From Tenrec ecaudatus (Eukaryota; Chordata; Mammalia; Afrosoricida; Tenrecidae): a stretch of 64,000 nucleotides of DNA. A program made the position numbers and the translations under genes. Shown one piece after another: positions 1 through 10,439 of the stretch. The stretch's first letter is position 1. Each line of letters starts with the position of its first letter. The notes under the pieces are model-generated. The model was not told where the DNA came from. It did not search any database and saw only the letters and a list, made by a program, of their open reading frames with translations. Location: contig NC_134539.1 of NCBI RefSeq assembly GCF_050624435.1, positions 147,661,525 through 147,725,524 of the forward strand, written 5' to 3'.

Positions 1-159
1 CAAAGCCCATCTGTAGGCAACTGGACATCCCCTTACAGAAGGATCATGGGGAGGACACAAGCTGTCAGGGTGCAGTGTAGCACCGATGAAACATACAACT
101 TTCCTCTAGTTCTTTATTGCTTCCTCCCCCACCACTATCATGATCTCAATTCTACCTGG
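1..159 (+). mobile_element. L1 3'UTR fragment
   Basis: Matches the better preserved copy at 22190-22350 nearly base for base (GTAGGCAACTGGACATC, then GTGCAGTGTAGCACC, then TTTCCTCTAGTTCTT). It is cut at its left by the window edge and at its right about 300 bases short of the poly-A end seen in other copies. Confidence 0.85.
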
Positions 160-447
160 GGCTTATCATCTTTTTTAAATGTTAGTCAAGATGGCTATGT
201 TAGTCAGCTCCCCTCCAGGAGCTCCCAGAAAACTACGTCTCAGGCTTCATACCGGGAGCCTAAAGTTGTATTCTTGTGCATGGTCAAGCAGATCACCATG
301 GCTGCTGGGAAGTCAGTGTAGGGGAGACCACTTTTATAAGGGGCCTCACACCAAATCGAACCAACTGCCCCACGCCCAAATACAACTCAGAGCAGAAGTG
401 CCTCCGAGGGCTCACAAAGCTGTCAATCTTTACGTCAGCTGATGGCC

Positions 448-526
448 ACATCTGTCTCCCATGGAGCAGCTGGTGGGTTAGGATCACTCACATTCCTGTT
501 AGCGGCTGAATGCTCAACTGCTGGGC
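448..526 (-). mobile_element. AfroSINE fragment
   Basis: Contains the antisense AfroSINE body (TCTCCCATGGAGCAGCTGGTGG, then a degenerate TTAGCGGCTGAATGCTCAACTGCTG). The two flanking intervals, 160-447 and 527-887, hold nothing that I recognise. Confidence 0.5.
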
Positions 527-887
527 CATCAGACCTCCCTGGAGAGGGCCAAAGAGTGAAGACTTCTGGTGGTGCAGATCCCTGCTGTCTCTGCTGCCAA
601 TTCTTTTTCACTTTTTCTTCTTAATGATCTAGAGATATAAAAATCATGATGGGCCCTAAAGGTATATGCCAGGGCTCTGGGCCCTGGCATAAACTAATCT
701 GAATAATAATAACAAATAGTAATAATTAACTCAAGGGTTCACTGAGTTTTACAATGTGACATACCCAAGGTGGTCTAGATGGTTCCTCATGGCTTTCCTT
801 TCATGCCCAATGCTATTTAGTCCAATGAGTTATTTACTCTCTGGTGTCTCAGTCTACTCACCTGCAAAACAGACTCTGCTGGAGTGC

Positions 888-1082
888 TCACTGCCATCAG
901 TTGATTCCGACTCAACAGTGACCCTATAGGACAGGGTAGAACTGCCCTTGTGAGTTTCTGAGAGTGTAACTCTTTATGGTATCGAAAACCCTCTCTTTTC
1001 TCCCATGGAGCTGCTGGTGGCTTTGAACTGCTGATCTCAAGGTTAGCAGCCCAATACGGAACCACTGTGCTACCAGGGCTCC
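888..1082 (-). mobile_element. AfroSINE, near full length
   Basis: Reads antisense from CACTGCCATCAGTTGATTCC through ACCCTATAGGACAGGGTAGA to GTGCTACCAGGGCTCC, the reverse of the tRNA-like head. About 195 bp. From 1083 to 1458 no feature is seen. Confidence 0.92.
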
Positions 1083-1458
1083 TCATAGGAGTATGATAAA
1101 GGTTAAATGAGTAGGACTGTCTGACTTTACAGTTTCTTTTTGCTTCTTCACCACATTCTTCTTAACCTGGGCTGGTAAAGTTGTGGGGATTGGTTTTCAT
1201 TAGCTTTGGAATCACCCACTGTCTAGATATACCTAAGTCAGGGTGGATGCCAGACCTACAGCTTTAAACCTCTGACGAACCAAAAGGTGTTACCTGTACT
1301 AGTTACTGGATGTTCTTGGCTGGGGCTCGCTCATGCTTTTGACCTCTTTGGAGAAACTAGTACTTGGGAGTGGAGATGTCCTACAGGGATGCACCTTGGT
1401 GAGGGATTGGCTGGGGTTTGTGTTGGTTCTTATTTTAAGTAAGGCAGCTCTATGTGCT

Positions 1459-1484
1459 TGTTGTTGCTGCTGCTGCTGCTGCTA
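1459..1484 (+). repeat. (TGC)n microsatellite
   Basis: A run of TTGTTGTTGCTGCTGCTGCTGC grading from TTG to TGC units. It abuts the tail side of the next AfroSINE and may derive from that SINE's 3' tail. Confidence 0.85.
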
Positions 1485-1514
1485 GGTGCTGTCAAGTTAA
1501 TCTTAACTCGTCAT

Positions 1515-1705
1515 CTCACTGCCACCGAGTCGATGCTGACTCACAGCCATTGTATAGGACGGGGTCGAACTGCCCCTGTAGGTTTCTGAGAATGCAAGTC
1601 TTTACCGAGTAGAAAGACTCATCTTTCTTCTGTGGAGCAGCTGGTCATTTTGAACTGCTGACCTGGTGGTTCCCAGCCCCACAAGTAACTCACTACACCA
1701 TCAAA
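1515..1705 (-). mobile_element. AfroSINE
   Basis: Antisense body with CACTGCCACCGAGTCGATGC, AGGACGGGGTCGAACTGCCC and a degraded head ending ACTCACTACACCATCA. Confidence 0.88.
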
Positions 1706-1821
1706 TGATCATCATGGGGACTGATTTGTAACCACAGGGAAGCAGTGCCCATCCTCTGCCTTCCTCGCTACCTCTCAGTGTAGCCAGTCTCCATCTCAGG
1801 AAGGGTCTCATTCTTTCTTGC

Positions 1822-2056
1822 GGACCCTCTCCTTTACCAAGCGTGATGTCGCTCTCCCACGGGTCCCTCCTGAGGACACACCCACAGTGAGTAAGACAGC
1901 TAAGGCTGACCAGTTTGGTCTCCAAGGAGCATTCTGGCTATACTTCCTCCAAGACCAATGTGTTTGTTGCTCTGGCCGCCCATGCACAGTGCCCGCTGCC
2001 AACACCACACTTCAGAAGCGTCCGCTCTTCAGCCCTTCCCTGTCCTCGATTTCTAA
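1822..2056 (-). mobile_element. RTE/BovB-like LINE 3' fragment
   Basis: Antisense segment with CTTTACCAAGCGTGATGTCG, AAGGAGCATTCTGGCTATAC and TTCCTCCAAGACCAATG. This is the same order of words seen in the longer RTE copy at 34229-35342 (ACTTTACCAAGAATGATGTC and CTGGCTGTACTTCTTCGAAG). The frame is broken, so it is non-functional. Confidence 0.8.
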
Positions 2057-2178
2057 AGAACCTTAAATGGTTGACTCTGCCAATGGGTGTGAATTGACCT
2101 TCTCCATCGTGCTCAGCAGATCTGTAGTGTCATGTGCTGAGTGCTGCCCACCTAATAGTGGCTGCCCAGCTCCTAGTG

Positions 2179-2374
2179 CAGCAGTTCTCAATCTGTGGGT
2201 CCCGACCCCTCTGGGGGTGGAACGACCTTTTCACAGGGATCACCCGATTCATAACAGGAGCAAAATGACAGTGATGAAGTAGCAACAAAAAAAATTTTAT
2301 GGTTGGGGGGGCGTCGCCACCACATGAGGAACTGTATGAAAGGGTCGTGACATGAGGAAGGTTGCGAACCACTG
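2179..2374 (+). mobile_element. SPIN non-autonomous hAT, short form
   Basis: Terminal inverted repeats CAGCAGTTCTCAATCTGTGG and GGTTGCGAACCACTG, with the body words CCCGACCCCTCTGGGG and GTAGCAACAAAAAAA. It is 196 bp. The 8-bp flanks TCCTAGTG and CCCTAGTG match at 7 of 8, a typical hAT target duplication. It has no coding capacity and would need a transposase supplied in trans. Confidence 0.93.
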
Positions 2375-2488
2375 CCCTAGTGGCTCCAGTGGTTTCAGGT
2401 GAGGAGACAGCTGCTGGGGTTTATACAACGATGCTTGGTTGGCAATAGTTTTCTCAGTGTGTTCTAGGAGTTTCAGGAGATGCCTGCC

Positions 2489-3009
2489 TGTGTTAGTCTC
2501 CGCAGACTGGAGAAACAAATCCATAGGAACTCTTTTGTATATAAAAGAGAGTTATATATAAAGGGTAAGTGTACAGTAAGAAAGCATCCCAACCCAGTGC
2601 TGCCCAAGCCCTTATGTCCAACATTAGCCCATATATCCAACACCAATCTACAAAGTCCTCCTCAATCTCACAAAACAAGCAATGGCACCAAATGCAGGAG
2701 GAAAGCTGAATCAGGGAGCGTGTAAGCATCTCAGCGCTGGCAGGGGTCCCCAAGTGGCTGCTCCAGCACCTAGGGCTGCGTCAGGGTAGGTCCATGTGGC
2801 TTCTCCTCAGGGATGTCTCCCAGGAAGTGAGCCTTGCCAGCTGAAGCAGGGAACAGGCTAAGGCAGCTGCACCCTGGTCTGACCATCAGAGAGCAAGTGA
2901 CCCGAGAACTAGAAAGGCAAGGCTCACTGAGCCATTTATCCCCTTGCCCTTCAGTTAACCCCACATGTGTTTATTGGTCAGGTTGGCACAATAAACCTTA
3001 ACTATCTCA
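2489..3009 (-). mobile_element. Solo LTR, ERVL/MLT2-like
   Basis: A 521-bp unit that on the minus strand begins TGAGATAGTTAAGG and ends CTAACACA. It is flanked by a perfect 5-bp duplication CTGCC (2484-2488 and 3010-3014), the size used by ERVL integrase. It contains the shared words ACTGGAGAAACAAATCC and CCAACCTGACC (complement). No internal retroviral gene is attached. The interval 3010-3627 shows nothing recognisable. Confidence 0.85.
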
Positions 3010-3627
3010 CTGCCCTAAATGGTTTCCCCCACTGACTTTATATCACTAAATCCTGTTATTGTTCTCAGAGCTAGCCCCTCTCCAACCTGGCCCTAGAGCA
3101 GAAGTCATCTCTCATGGTATCCTGACGCCTCCTGCCTTTGTATTTTTCATTCCTAGTCTCTACAATTATGCGTTGGAATTGATACCATGGTCTTGAGTTT
3201 GGGTTTTGAGTCTCTACAAATCCATCCCTGACGCTGCTGCCAAAGGCCTTTCTCTAAATATTTCTACCACCCCTTTCCTGCTTTAAAACGCCCCTGCTTC
3301 CATTTTTAAGAGAAAAATGTGTATTCTGTGATTTGAATGGAGGTTTGCAGAGCAAATTGATTCTCCACTCACACTTCCGCTCACATTTTGATTCATGACA
3401 CTGATTGCAATCCAGCCATGTATCCTTGGCCTTCCTATGTCCTCCCCGGGCTTCCCATTCCCAGCTGTCCTTTTTCCCTGTTCCTTCCTGCATTCTGAGC
3501 ATTTTCCTGGGCGAACGCTGGCCTGGTGATGTTGTCTGACTGATGCTGCCTTCCTGGTGTGACTGTTCACCTCCTGTGCCTGGCAGTCGTGCAGCTGAGA
3601 ACTGAGTTCAGTTCCAGGCTGGAAGGG

Positions 3628-4121
3628 TATTAGTCCAGGTAGACTAGCGAAACAATCCAGAGACACTCATATATATATATATATATGTAAGAGTAACTTG
3701 ATATCAAAGAGTACAATTATAATTATATATTTAGAAAACATGCCAGCCCACTCTAGACCATGTCCACAAGTCTGATATTAACCCACATGTCCAATTCTTG
3801 TCTATAAAATACTCTTTAGATTCATGCAGCACCTAGAACGTCTTGTGGATCCAGTAGCAGGGGAAGCATCTCAATACTGGCTCAGGTCTCTACATGTCTC
3901 CTCCACCTCCAGGGCTCGGGCTCCCTCAATGTGGCTCCATGTGGCTTCTCAACAGGAATGCCAAGCAGTGAGAGTGTGTCCCGCCTCCAGGGAGGAAATA
4001 GGAATTCCCAGAATCCTCAGGAGAAGGCTGTGCCCACACAGAGGCATTATTGGTTATGACCTGATTGACAGGCTAGACCCCACCCCTTTGCTCAAATTGA
4101 CAGGCATTTATAACTGTCACA
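3628..4121 (-). mobile_element. Solo LTR, ERVL/MLT2-like
   Basis: Same family as 2489-3009 (AGACTAGCGAAACAATCCAG, GACCTGATTGACAGGC). It is flanked by a perfect 5-bp duplication AAGGG (3623-3627 and 4122-4126). It includes an (AT)n stretch at 3668-3687 in place of the usual A/T-rich segment. From 4122 to 4382 nothing else is seen. Confidence 0.85.
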
Positions 4122-4382
4122 AAGGGTGACTAAGGGCCACAGTGTACGGGCTGCCCCTGTGCTTCCTTTGGCCTGAGTTGTCAAAATCAGCTTTTTAGTT
4201 GGGTTCTTCATGTGACCTATAGCACAGGCCACCCCGAGACCTGTCACAGTCTCCCGCGCATCTGCTCAACCAGAACATGCTCCTTTCCACAACGACGGAA
4301 TTTCCCCCCTGCCTCTAAGGAAGGACTTTGTTGCATCAGCAGTAAACATTTCAGAAAGATTAAACAAACCAAAACACCAAAA

Positions 4383-4528
4383 CATTGCCATTGAGTTGCT
4401 CCCAACTCGCAGTGACTCTAAAGGACAAGCGGACTGCCACATCATCCTCCCTCTGGTTACCTAGTATCACACACCGCCCACCGGTGGGTTAGCAGTCCAG
4501 TGCTCAACCAGTGCGCCACCAGCGCTCC
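4383..4528 (-). mobile_element. AfroSINE
   Basis: Antisense copy running from CATTGCCATTGAGTTGCTCC to CAACCAGTGCGCCACCAGCG, internally shortened. Confidence 0.8.
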
Positions 4529-4553
4529 TTAAGCCTGATTCCCATCATTAAAA

Positions 4554-4745
4554 GCAGCCCTGGTGGCACAGGGCTTCTCTGTTCGGCTGCTCAACAAAAG
4601 GTCAGTGGTTTCAACTCACTCGTGGCTCCACAGGAGAAGAAGCTCAGCCATCTGCTCCCATACAGGTTACTGCCTCTGAAAGGCTGGGCGACAGTTTGAC
4701 TCTGTCACATAGGCTCGGTGTCCGGCTGAGTGGACTCCCCAGCCC
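4554..4745 (+). mobile_element. AfroSINE
   Basis: Starts with the head GCAGCCCTGGTGGCACAGGG and continues AAAAGGTCAGTGGTTTCAAC. It lies head to head with the preceding antisense copy. Confidence 0.8.
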
Positions 4746-4764
4746 ACAAGGGCTACCGCCATTG

Positions 4765-4968
4765 CTAGAGCCTTTGGTTGGCCCATGTGGTTACATGCTT
4801 GACTCTTAACCAACAGTTTGGTGGTTCCAATCTAGCCAGAGGCACTTGGAAGAAAAAGGCCTGGAGAATCGATTTCCGAAAGGGGATAACCTTTGAAGAC
4901 GCTGTGGATTGCCGTTCTGCTCGGAGACACTGTGCGTTGGCACTGATAGCGACTGGCTGTTGGTTTGC
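4765..4968 (+). mobile_element. AfroSINE, long-body subfamily
   Basis: Head-like TGTGGTTACATGCTTGACTC then CTTGGAAGAAAAAGGCCTGG. That body is shared with the Gly-tRNA-headed SINE at 11703, so it belongs to a different subfamily from the copy just before it. Confidence 0.72.
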
Positions 4969-5164
4969 CATCGCTAAGCACAATGTACAGCGCTTCCCTG
5001 CCCAAACCCGGGCCTGCTAATACTTATCGCTCATGAGGACCTGCACTCCTTTAGAAATCCATGCTTAGCACACACTAAGTGCTTTGGATACCTGTTTGCC
5101 CGGATGAAGGAGTCTAATTCAAGCTTTTCATGGGGCGTCCTCTCCTCCTTAAAGTCTCACTGAA

Positions 5165-5320
5165 AGAGGCCTGGTGGCTCCGAGTTTAAATGCTTGGCTA
5201 CTGACCCTAAAGCTTGATGGTTCGAACCCAGCCAGATGTTCTGTGGAGAAAGAACGGATGGGCCACTTCCATAAAGATGACAGACTGCAAAGCGGGAAGC
5301 AGCCTCAATGGCACCTCGCC
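5165..5320 (+). mobile_element. AfroSINE, degraded
   Basis: Has AGGCCTGGTGGCTCCGAG, GATGGTTCGAACCCAGCCAG and TGTGGAGAAAGAACGGATGG, then decays. From 5321 to 6157 no feature is recognised. Confidence 0.65.
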
Positions 5321-6157
5321 ACGAGAACTGGTCCCAGCTGCGCCGTGTGGCCTTGGATCAGCAAACCAGCAGCCTGAGCAGCACCAAGGAGTTGTCAAGC
5401 AAGAAGGATCTTCAATCCCCTTGCAGACTGGCTGCCTCAGACTCTGCCTCCATCCAAGGTCGCCGGAAATTTGACCTTCAAGTTAACTTCCCGAAGCTGC
5501 TCTGGGCCCATCTTCCATAACCATCTGCAGCCCCATCACCTGGGGTGCTTATCCACAGCTTTTTTTCCCAGGATTCCCGAATCTTTATCCCATTTCACAG
5601 GGCCATCGGATTATAAATCCACACCCAGGAAATTCAGACTACCCCTGGGTCTAGGACCCACCTTGTAAGACAAGCCTTAACCTTGCAGTTGATTCTGATT
5701 TCTTCCAAACCTTTGGACAGAGCCTTATGGCCACTCTCTAAAGTAGCATTAACTCAATCATAAGCCTCAAACCAAAGCTATCCCCTATGTTCTTCTGAAA
5801 ACAACTGTTAGTTCAGCTCAAGTAGTCAGGAATGCCTGTCTTGAGCACTGTGGGTTTCTACGGTCCATCTAGATGGGATCACTTTGACAACAGCGGCTTG
5901 AATGATCAGAGAGACACCTTAGGGGGCAGGGCATTTATATCAGGGGTGGGGGGCATGTCTGTAAAAGAGGGTGCAAAAAACCCCACAAGTCGCAGAACAC
6001 CATCAGGCTACAGAAGTGCACCTGTGGGAACTGTTGTCCTGGCACATGCTCTGCTGTACGTTTCGTCTCCGCAACAGCCAAGAAATTATTTAAAAAGTTA
6101 ATATTAACTCATCACTGCCCCCTTTTGGTCTCTCCTCTTCCCCAACCCCAAGCCAAA

Positions 6158-6331
6158 CTCACTGTGGACTCATTAGTGACCCCATAAGACAGGGTAGAAT
6201 GCCGAGTTTCCAAGACTGTAATACTGTACAGGAGTAGAAAGCTCTTTCTCCCGCAGAGGGGCTGGTGGTTTTGAACCGCTGACCTGGAGGATCACAGCCC
6301 GATATGTAACCACGAAACCACCAGGGCTCCT
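6158..6331 (-). mobile_element. AfroSINE
   Basis: Antisense body with GACCCCATAAGACAGGGTAG, GGGCTGGTGGTTTTGAACCG and the head complement AAACCACCAGGGCTCC. Confidence 0.88.
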
Positions 6332-7414
6332 CCTGGCTCCAGGTGACTGTTAATTACCAGTGGCCCAAAGTCCATTCTGACTAAGGACACCCCTGTGTGG
6401 GTCAAAGCGGAGTGGCTGGTGCTGCACAGGGTTTAATGGCAGTTTTCGCAGAACTGGCTTGCCAGGCCTTTCCTCTGAGGTGCCCTGGATGGACGCGGAC
6501 CTTCAGCCTTTCAGTGCGCAGCCATTCGTCATGCGCACCATTCGGCGACCCCCTTTCTGGTCACTGTATTGCTGTCCTTATGCTACCACTCCCTGTCCAC
6601 ATGGCTTTCGCTCCCATGACTCAAAGACTCTTGTAGCTTGTATTTTAAAAGAATAAAAGGGAACAATAGACAAATAGACGGCTGCCCAGAATCTCCAAGA
6701 GAGGAAGAAAAGAAAATTCACCCTGTTTGTGCCTCCTGCCTTTCCCAGCTCAGGGCTCCGCCTGTCCTCTGCCGGCTTCCCGGTGGGTTCCCCATGTCTC
6801 CCTCCTGCATGGCTCTCCCCGCCCGTCACCCACCACGCAGGCGCTTCTCTCCAAGGTCACCTGGGACTTCTCTATTCTCCCAGGTGCTGACCTCTCGGCT
6901 TGCCTTCGGAAACAAGCCTCCTGTTGGCAGGTCTGTAAAAAAAAAAAAATCACGTTTGGCGGTTCTCAGCTCCTCACGCCGCTGTGCAGAGCTGAGTACG
7001 CGGCACATGCGCCACTCTCAAGGAGATTTTTTTGTACCTGAAAAACACACTTTATAAAATTCTGGTTTACTGAAAAAAAATTTTTTAAAGCTTTCAGGTA
7101 AGCTCTGCACTTGAATGATGGGCAAGAATTTTGCTGAGCGAGCCTGTGGCCTGAAGCTATGCTACTCCTGACGTGGGTCTGACTAGAATCTCCCCTTGTT
7201 AAGAAGATGAGCCTGTCTGCAGGGTGGCTAAGGGTAGTCATTACCTTGCCTTTGCGAATCGAATCAGGAAACTAAATCTTTCGAATCCCCCGGGAAGGGG
7301 AAAGCGGAAAGCAAAAGGAGCCCCACTTGGCGATAGAGCAGACGCATGAGCCCCCCAGTCAAATTCAGCTCCTCCCGCCCATTCTCATATTTGGTTAATT
7401 TCATTGTAGGTAAG
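6332..7414. other. Unassigned intron sequence
   Basis: No transposon is recognised. 6730-6900 is pyrimidine-rich with several CpGs, and a short A-run lies at 6937-6949. Frames in this stretch lack the signs of an exon. Confidence 0.4.
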
Positions 7415-7589
7415 GAGCCTTGGGAATGCAGTGGGGTGGGTCGACTTCGAGGCTGGCTGTTCAAATCCACTGGCCGCTCCAAGGGAGAAAGATGAGGCTG
7501 TCTGCACACGTCAAGACGAACAGCTTCAGAAACACTAGATGTTTCTCAGAGTCAGAACCAACTTGAGGGGAATGGGGTTGGCTTGGCTG
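7415..7589 (+). mobile_element. AfroSINE
   Basis: Contains GGCTGTTCAAATCCACTGGC, GGGAGAAAGATGAGGCTGTC and the tail GGGGTTGGCTTGG. The head is degraded. Confidence 0.82.
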
Positions 7590-7593
7590 CCGG

Positions 7594-7980
7594 CGGGAGT
7601 GCAGGTGCTTCAGTAGTTACGTGCCTGGCTGCTTATAAAACGTTAGTGCTTCCACCTGCTCCACAGGTGTGCTTATCTGCTCCCTAAAGGTAGCCAATCT
7701 GCTCCCTGGAAGCCCTACGGCCGCGGTCCTCAACCTATAGGTCGAGACCCCTTTGGGGGTCGAATGGCCCTTTCACCTGATTCATCACAGTAGCATAATT
7801 ACAGTGATGAAGTAGCAACGAAATAATTTGATGGTTGGGTGGGGGGTCACCACAACAAGAGGCACTGTATGATGTTAGGAAGGTCGAGAACCGCTGCCCC
7901 ATGGGGAAGTTCTGCTCCACCCTAGAGGGGTACTGTGAGTTGGAATTGACTCAACATCAGGGGGTTGGGTTTGGTTTTGG
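7594..7980 (+). mobile_element. AfroSINE interrupted by a SPIN
   Basis: The left part (7594-7720) ends in TGGAAGCCCTACGG. The right part (7897-7980) resumes CCCCATGGGGAAGTTCTGCT and runs to GAATTGACTCAACATC and a TTTGGTTTTGGG tail. Joined without the SPIN, the two halves follow the normal AfroSINE order, so the SPIN inserted after this SINE. Confidence 0.8.
7721..7896 (+). mobile_element. SPIN non-autonomous hAT, short form
   Basis: Ends are CCGCGGTCCTCAACCTATAG and GGTCGAGAACCGCTG. The body has GACCCCTTTGGGGGTCG and GTAGCAACGAAATAATTTGA. It is 176 bp. The 8-bp flanks CCCTACGG and CCCCATGG match at 6 of 8; both resemble the CCCTATGG expected in an AfroSINE. Confidence 0.9.
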
Positions 7981-7987
7981 GTTATAA

Positions 7988-8080
7988 ATCTACGAGAGGG
8001 CTTCAGAAAGTTTATGGAAAATGGAATTCAGAGATAATGGAATTTTTTGTTCTCTTCTTTGATCCATTTAAAAATAGTTC
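7988..8080 (+). mobile_element. Mariner-like terminal fragment
   Basis: Begins TACGAGAGGGCTTCAGAAAG, resembling the mariner end that closes the element at 25257 on the opposite strand (complement TACGAGGGGGTGCTCC). Only one end is seen, so this is a tentative call. Confidence 0.4.
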
Positions 8081-8094
8081 CATTTTTTTTTAAG

Positions 8095-8620
8095 TGATGG
8101 GGAAATGCCTGTGGGTGAAGCCTTTGGTGAGTCCCCTCTGACTGTAGCTTGGGGGTTTGACCGCCCTGCTGTCATGCAGAGGGCAACGGAAAGTGGGTTA
8201 TTGAGGTTGCAGTTATGTTGAAATTGACCAACTTCTCATTTGCTCCCCTTTGACTGATTTCATATTTGTTCTAGCTTTCAATATTTCCTGCTTTCTTTTT
8301 GGTTGATTTTTGTTGTTGTTGCTGTTTTACTTTGTTACCGTTGTTGGTTTTTCGCAGGGTAAGTTTACCGGTATATGAAATCCGGGCTGGGTAAATCTAT
8401 AGAGACAGTGACTGAATTAATAGTTCTTGGCTGTATGGCAGGGGAGGCTAGGTGGGGGAAATGGGGAGCTATAACAATCAGTACAAGAAAGAACATGTTT
8501 GAAACTTGATTGTAGTAATAATTTGTCCGATTCTTCTTGATCTGATTGAACTATTGAATTGTATGACATGTGGATATGTGCTAATGAGATGGTTTTAAAA
8601 AGCAAAAAGGTAATGGAATA
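8095..8620 (+). mobile_element. Old L1-like 3'UTR fragment
   Basis: Shares with 11150-11540 the words GTATATGAAATCCGGGCTGG and AATCTATAGAGACAGTGACT, and a similar A/T-rich end. It reads as the 3'UTR of an older L1 than the copies at 22 and 33 kb. The family was not named. Confidence 0.6.
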
Positions 8621-10194
8621 ATCTCATGGACATAACCAAACAGGGGCTGTTTCACCATGTTTTACATGTCCTATGCAGGGGCATTAACTCCAGTCATGGT
8701 GTTGTTCACCCGTCACCCCATCCATTTCCAAACTCTTTCTTTCTTTTTTTGCATGTTTACCAAACACATCCCAGAGAGGACAGTAGGCTCTGGGGATCGA
8801 GCAATGAAACAAGCAGAGCTCCTTCCCTCTGGAAGCTTCCAGCTACACAGGGCAGTCCTGTGACCAAGTCACGACACCAGATTGCCAAGCAAACAGGGAC
8901 AGTGCAGGCTCAAAGGTAGGGGCAGGCGTGAGGGAGGTGGGGTGAGTGAAGACTCATCATAGAAGGGATCTTGGTGGGGCTGAATCTTGGAAGGTGTCAT
9001 GTGTCCTGCAGGCACACAGGTGGAGGCCCCTCAGGCGATGCAGGGGCCTGGAGGTACAGGATGACTTGGGGCAGCCGAGGTCTTTTGAGAGTACTGAGAG
9101 ATGAGGCTGGAGAAGTAGGGAGACCCAGGAGACACACACGTGCCGGGTTAAGAAGTTAGGGTTTGAAGGTGCAGAGTAGCATACCTGTGCATCGAGGACA
9201 GCAGAGGAGATCAGGGACGGAAGAAGTGCAGTCTTGAGGTGGGCGTGGGGGTGGTATGGTGGGGAGATGAGGTGTCAATAAGAAGACCAATGCAAAGTCC
9301 CACTGAAGAGCAGGCGTATGCTCTCCGAAGGCCCTCGCAGCACAGTCCACAATAGCAAGAAATCGGAGCAGACATTCCTACCAGAGTGCTAAGCGACACT
9401 GATGGGAACAGCAAGTCAAGAGCGGGGAAAGGGAGCTCGCATGGCTCAGAGAAAGACAAGTGGATCCCTGTTGGTAGAAAATGGAAAGACCACCTCCTAG
9501 TGGGGAAAAATGATTAACAGTACTTACACAAACTCCAAGGGGAGAATGCGCCTGGTATTCTCCTAAGAGGGCACATTGGACCTGGTTTCTGTACAGCCCC
9601 TGGAGACCCAGGTCATGTGTTATGAAACACTAGGATGTTGGGCCCTGTGTTTTCAAGACACACAATATACTCCAAAGGCCATTCCAGAGGGACTTGATGG
9701 GGAACTCCCATGAGGTGAACTTGGCTGTACTGGGGTGAAGCGTACCTGTAGCCCGAGGGCAACATGGTGTGTGAAGAAGCAAAAGACAGCTATTCCACGA
9801 GTCTAGAAGAGGCCATAGGAAAATTGCCATCTACTTCCTACTTCACCGCCTTACTTGCTTTCTTAAGAGGTTTATTATTTGGGTAGACCTGTGTCTGCCA
9901 CTGTCATTGACAATTATTGTAAGTTTGGCCTGACCACCAACCCCCACTGTTCATATACATAGTGTCCAGTCACTTAAGGATTTAATCTGCCCAAGTCCAT
10001 AAGCCACATAGTGTGATTTGTGACCAGCCTGCCCTTGTTTAATCTCTTTTTCTCAATTGTGTTTTAAATGCAGTGCCGTGGGGTCAATCCATGACACTGT
10101 GGACAGAGTGAACTTATCACCCAGGGAGATGATTGATAATGTTCTGTAACAGAAAATAACAAAGATATCTTTAAGGTGAGCTAGACCCAAACAC
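8621..10194. other. Unassigned intron sequence
   Basis: 8760-9200 resembles an ancient mammalian repeat in style (ATCGAGCAATGAAACAAGCA, then a purine-rich stretch), but I could not place it. No exon-like reading frame with splice sites was found. Confidence 0.4.
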
Positions 10195-10377
10195 AAACTA
10201 CCTCCCCTTGAGTCAGTGCTGACTCAGAGTAACCACTCTGTGTGTGTTTCCGAGACTACAACTGTTTACTGGAGTCGAAAGCCCAGTATTTCTCCCAAGG
10301 AACTGCTGGTGGTTTCAAACTGCCAACTATGCAGATTGCAGCCCAATGTGTAACCAGTACATCACTAGTGCTCCAGG
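10195..10377 (-). mobile_element. AfroSINE
   Basis: Antisense body with GAGTCAGTGCTGACTCAGAG, AACTGCTGGTGGTTTCAAAC and the head complement ACATCACTAGTGCTCCAGG. Confidence 0.88.
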
Positions 10378-10439
10378 TGAACCGGAAGCATACTATTTAT
10401 ATATGTCTCAGGTGAACCCGAGATTTTTATAAAACATAG

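Noticed and set aside
10403-10417. ATGTCTCAG followed by GTGAAC, resembling the start of MAP2K6 exon 1 and a donor
   Set aside because: MKK6 requires further codons for Ser-Lys before the splice. The bases lie beside an AfroSINE edge with no 5'UTR-like context, so this is chance.
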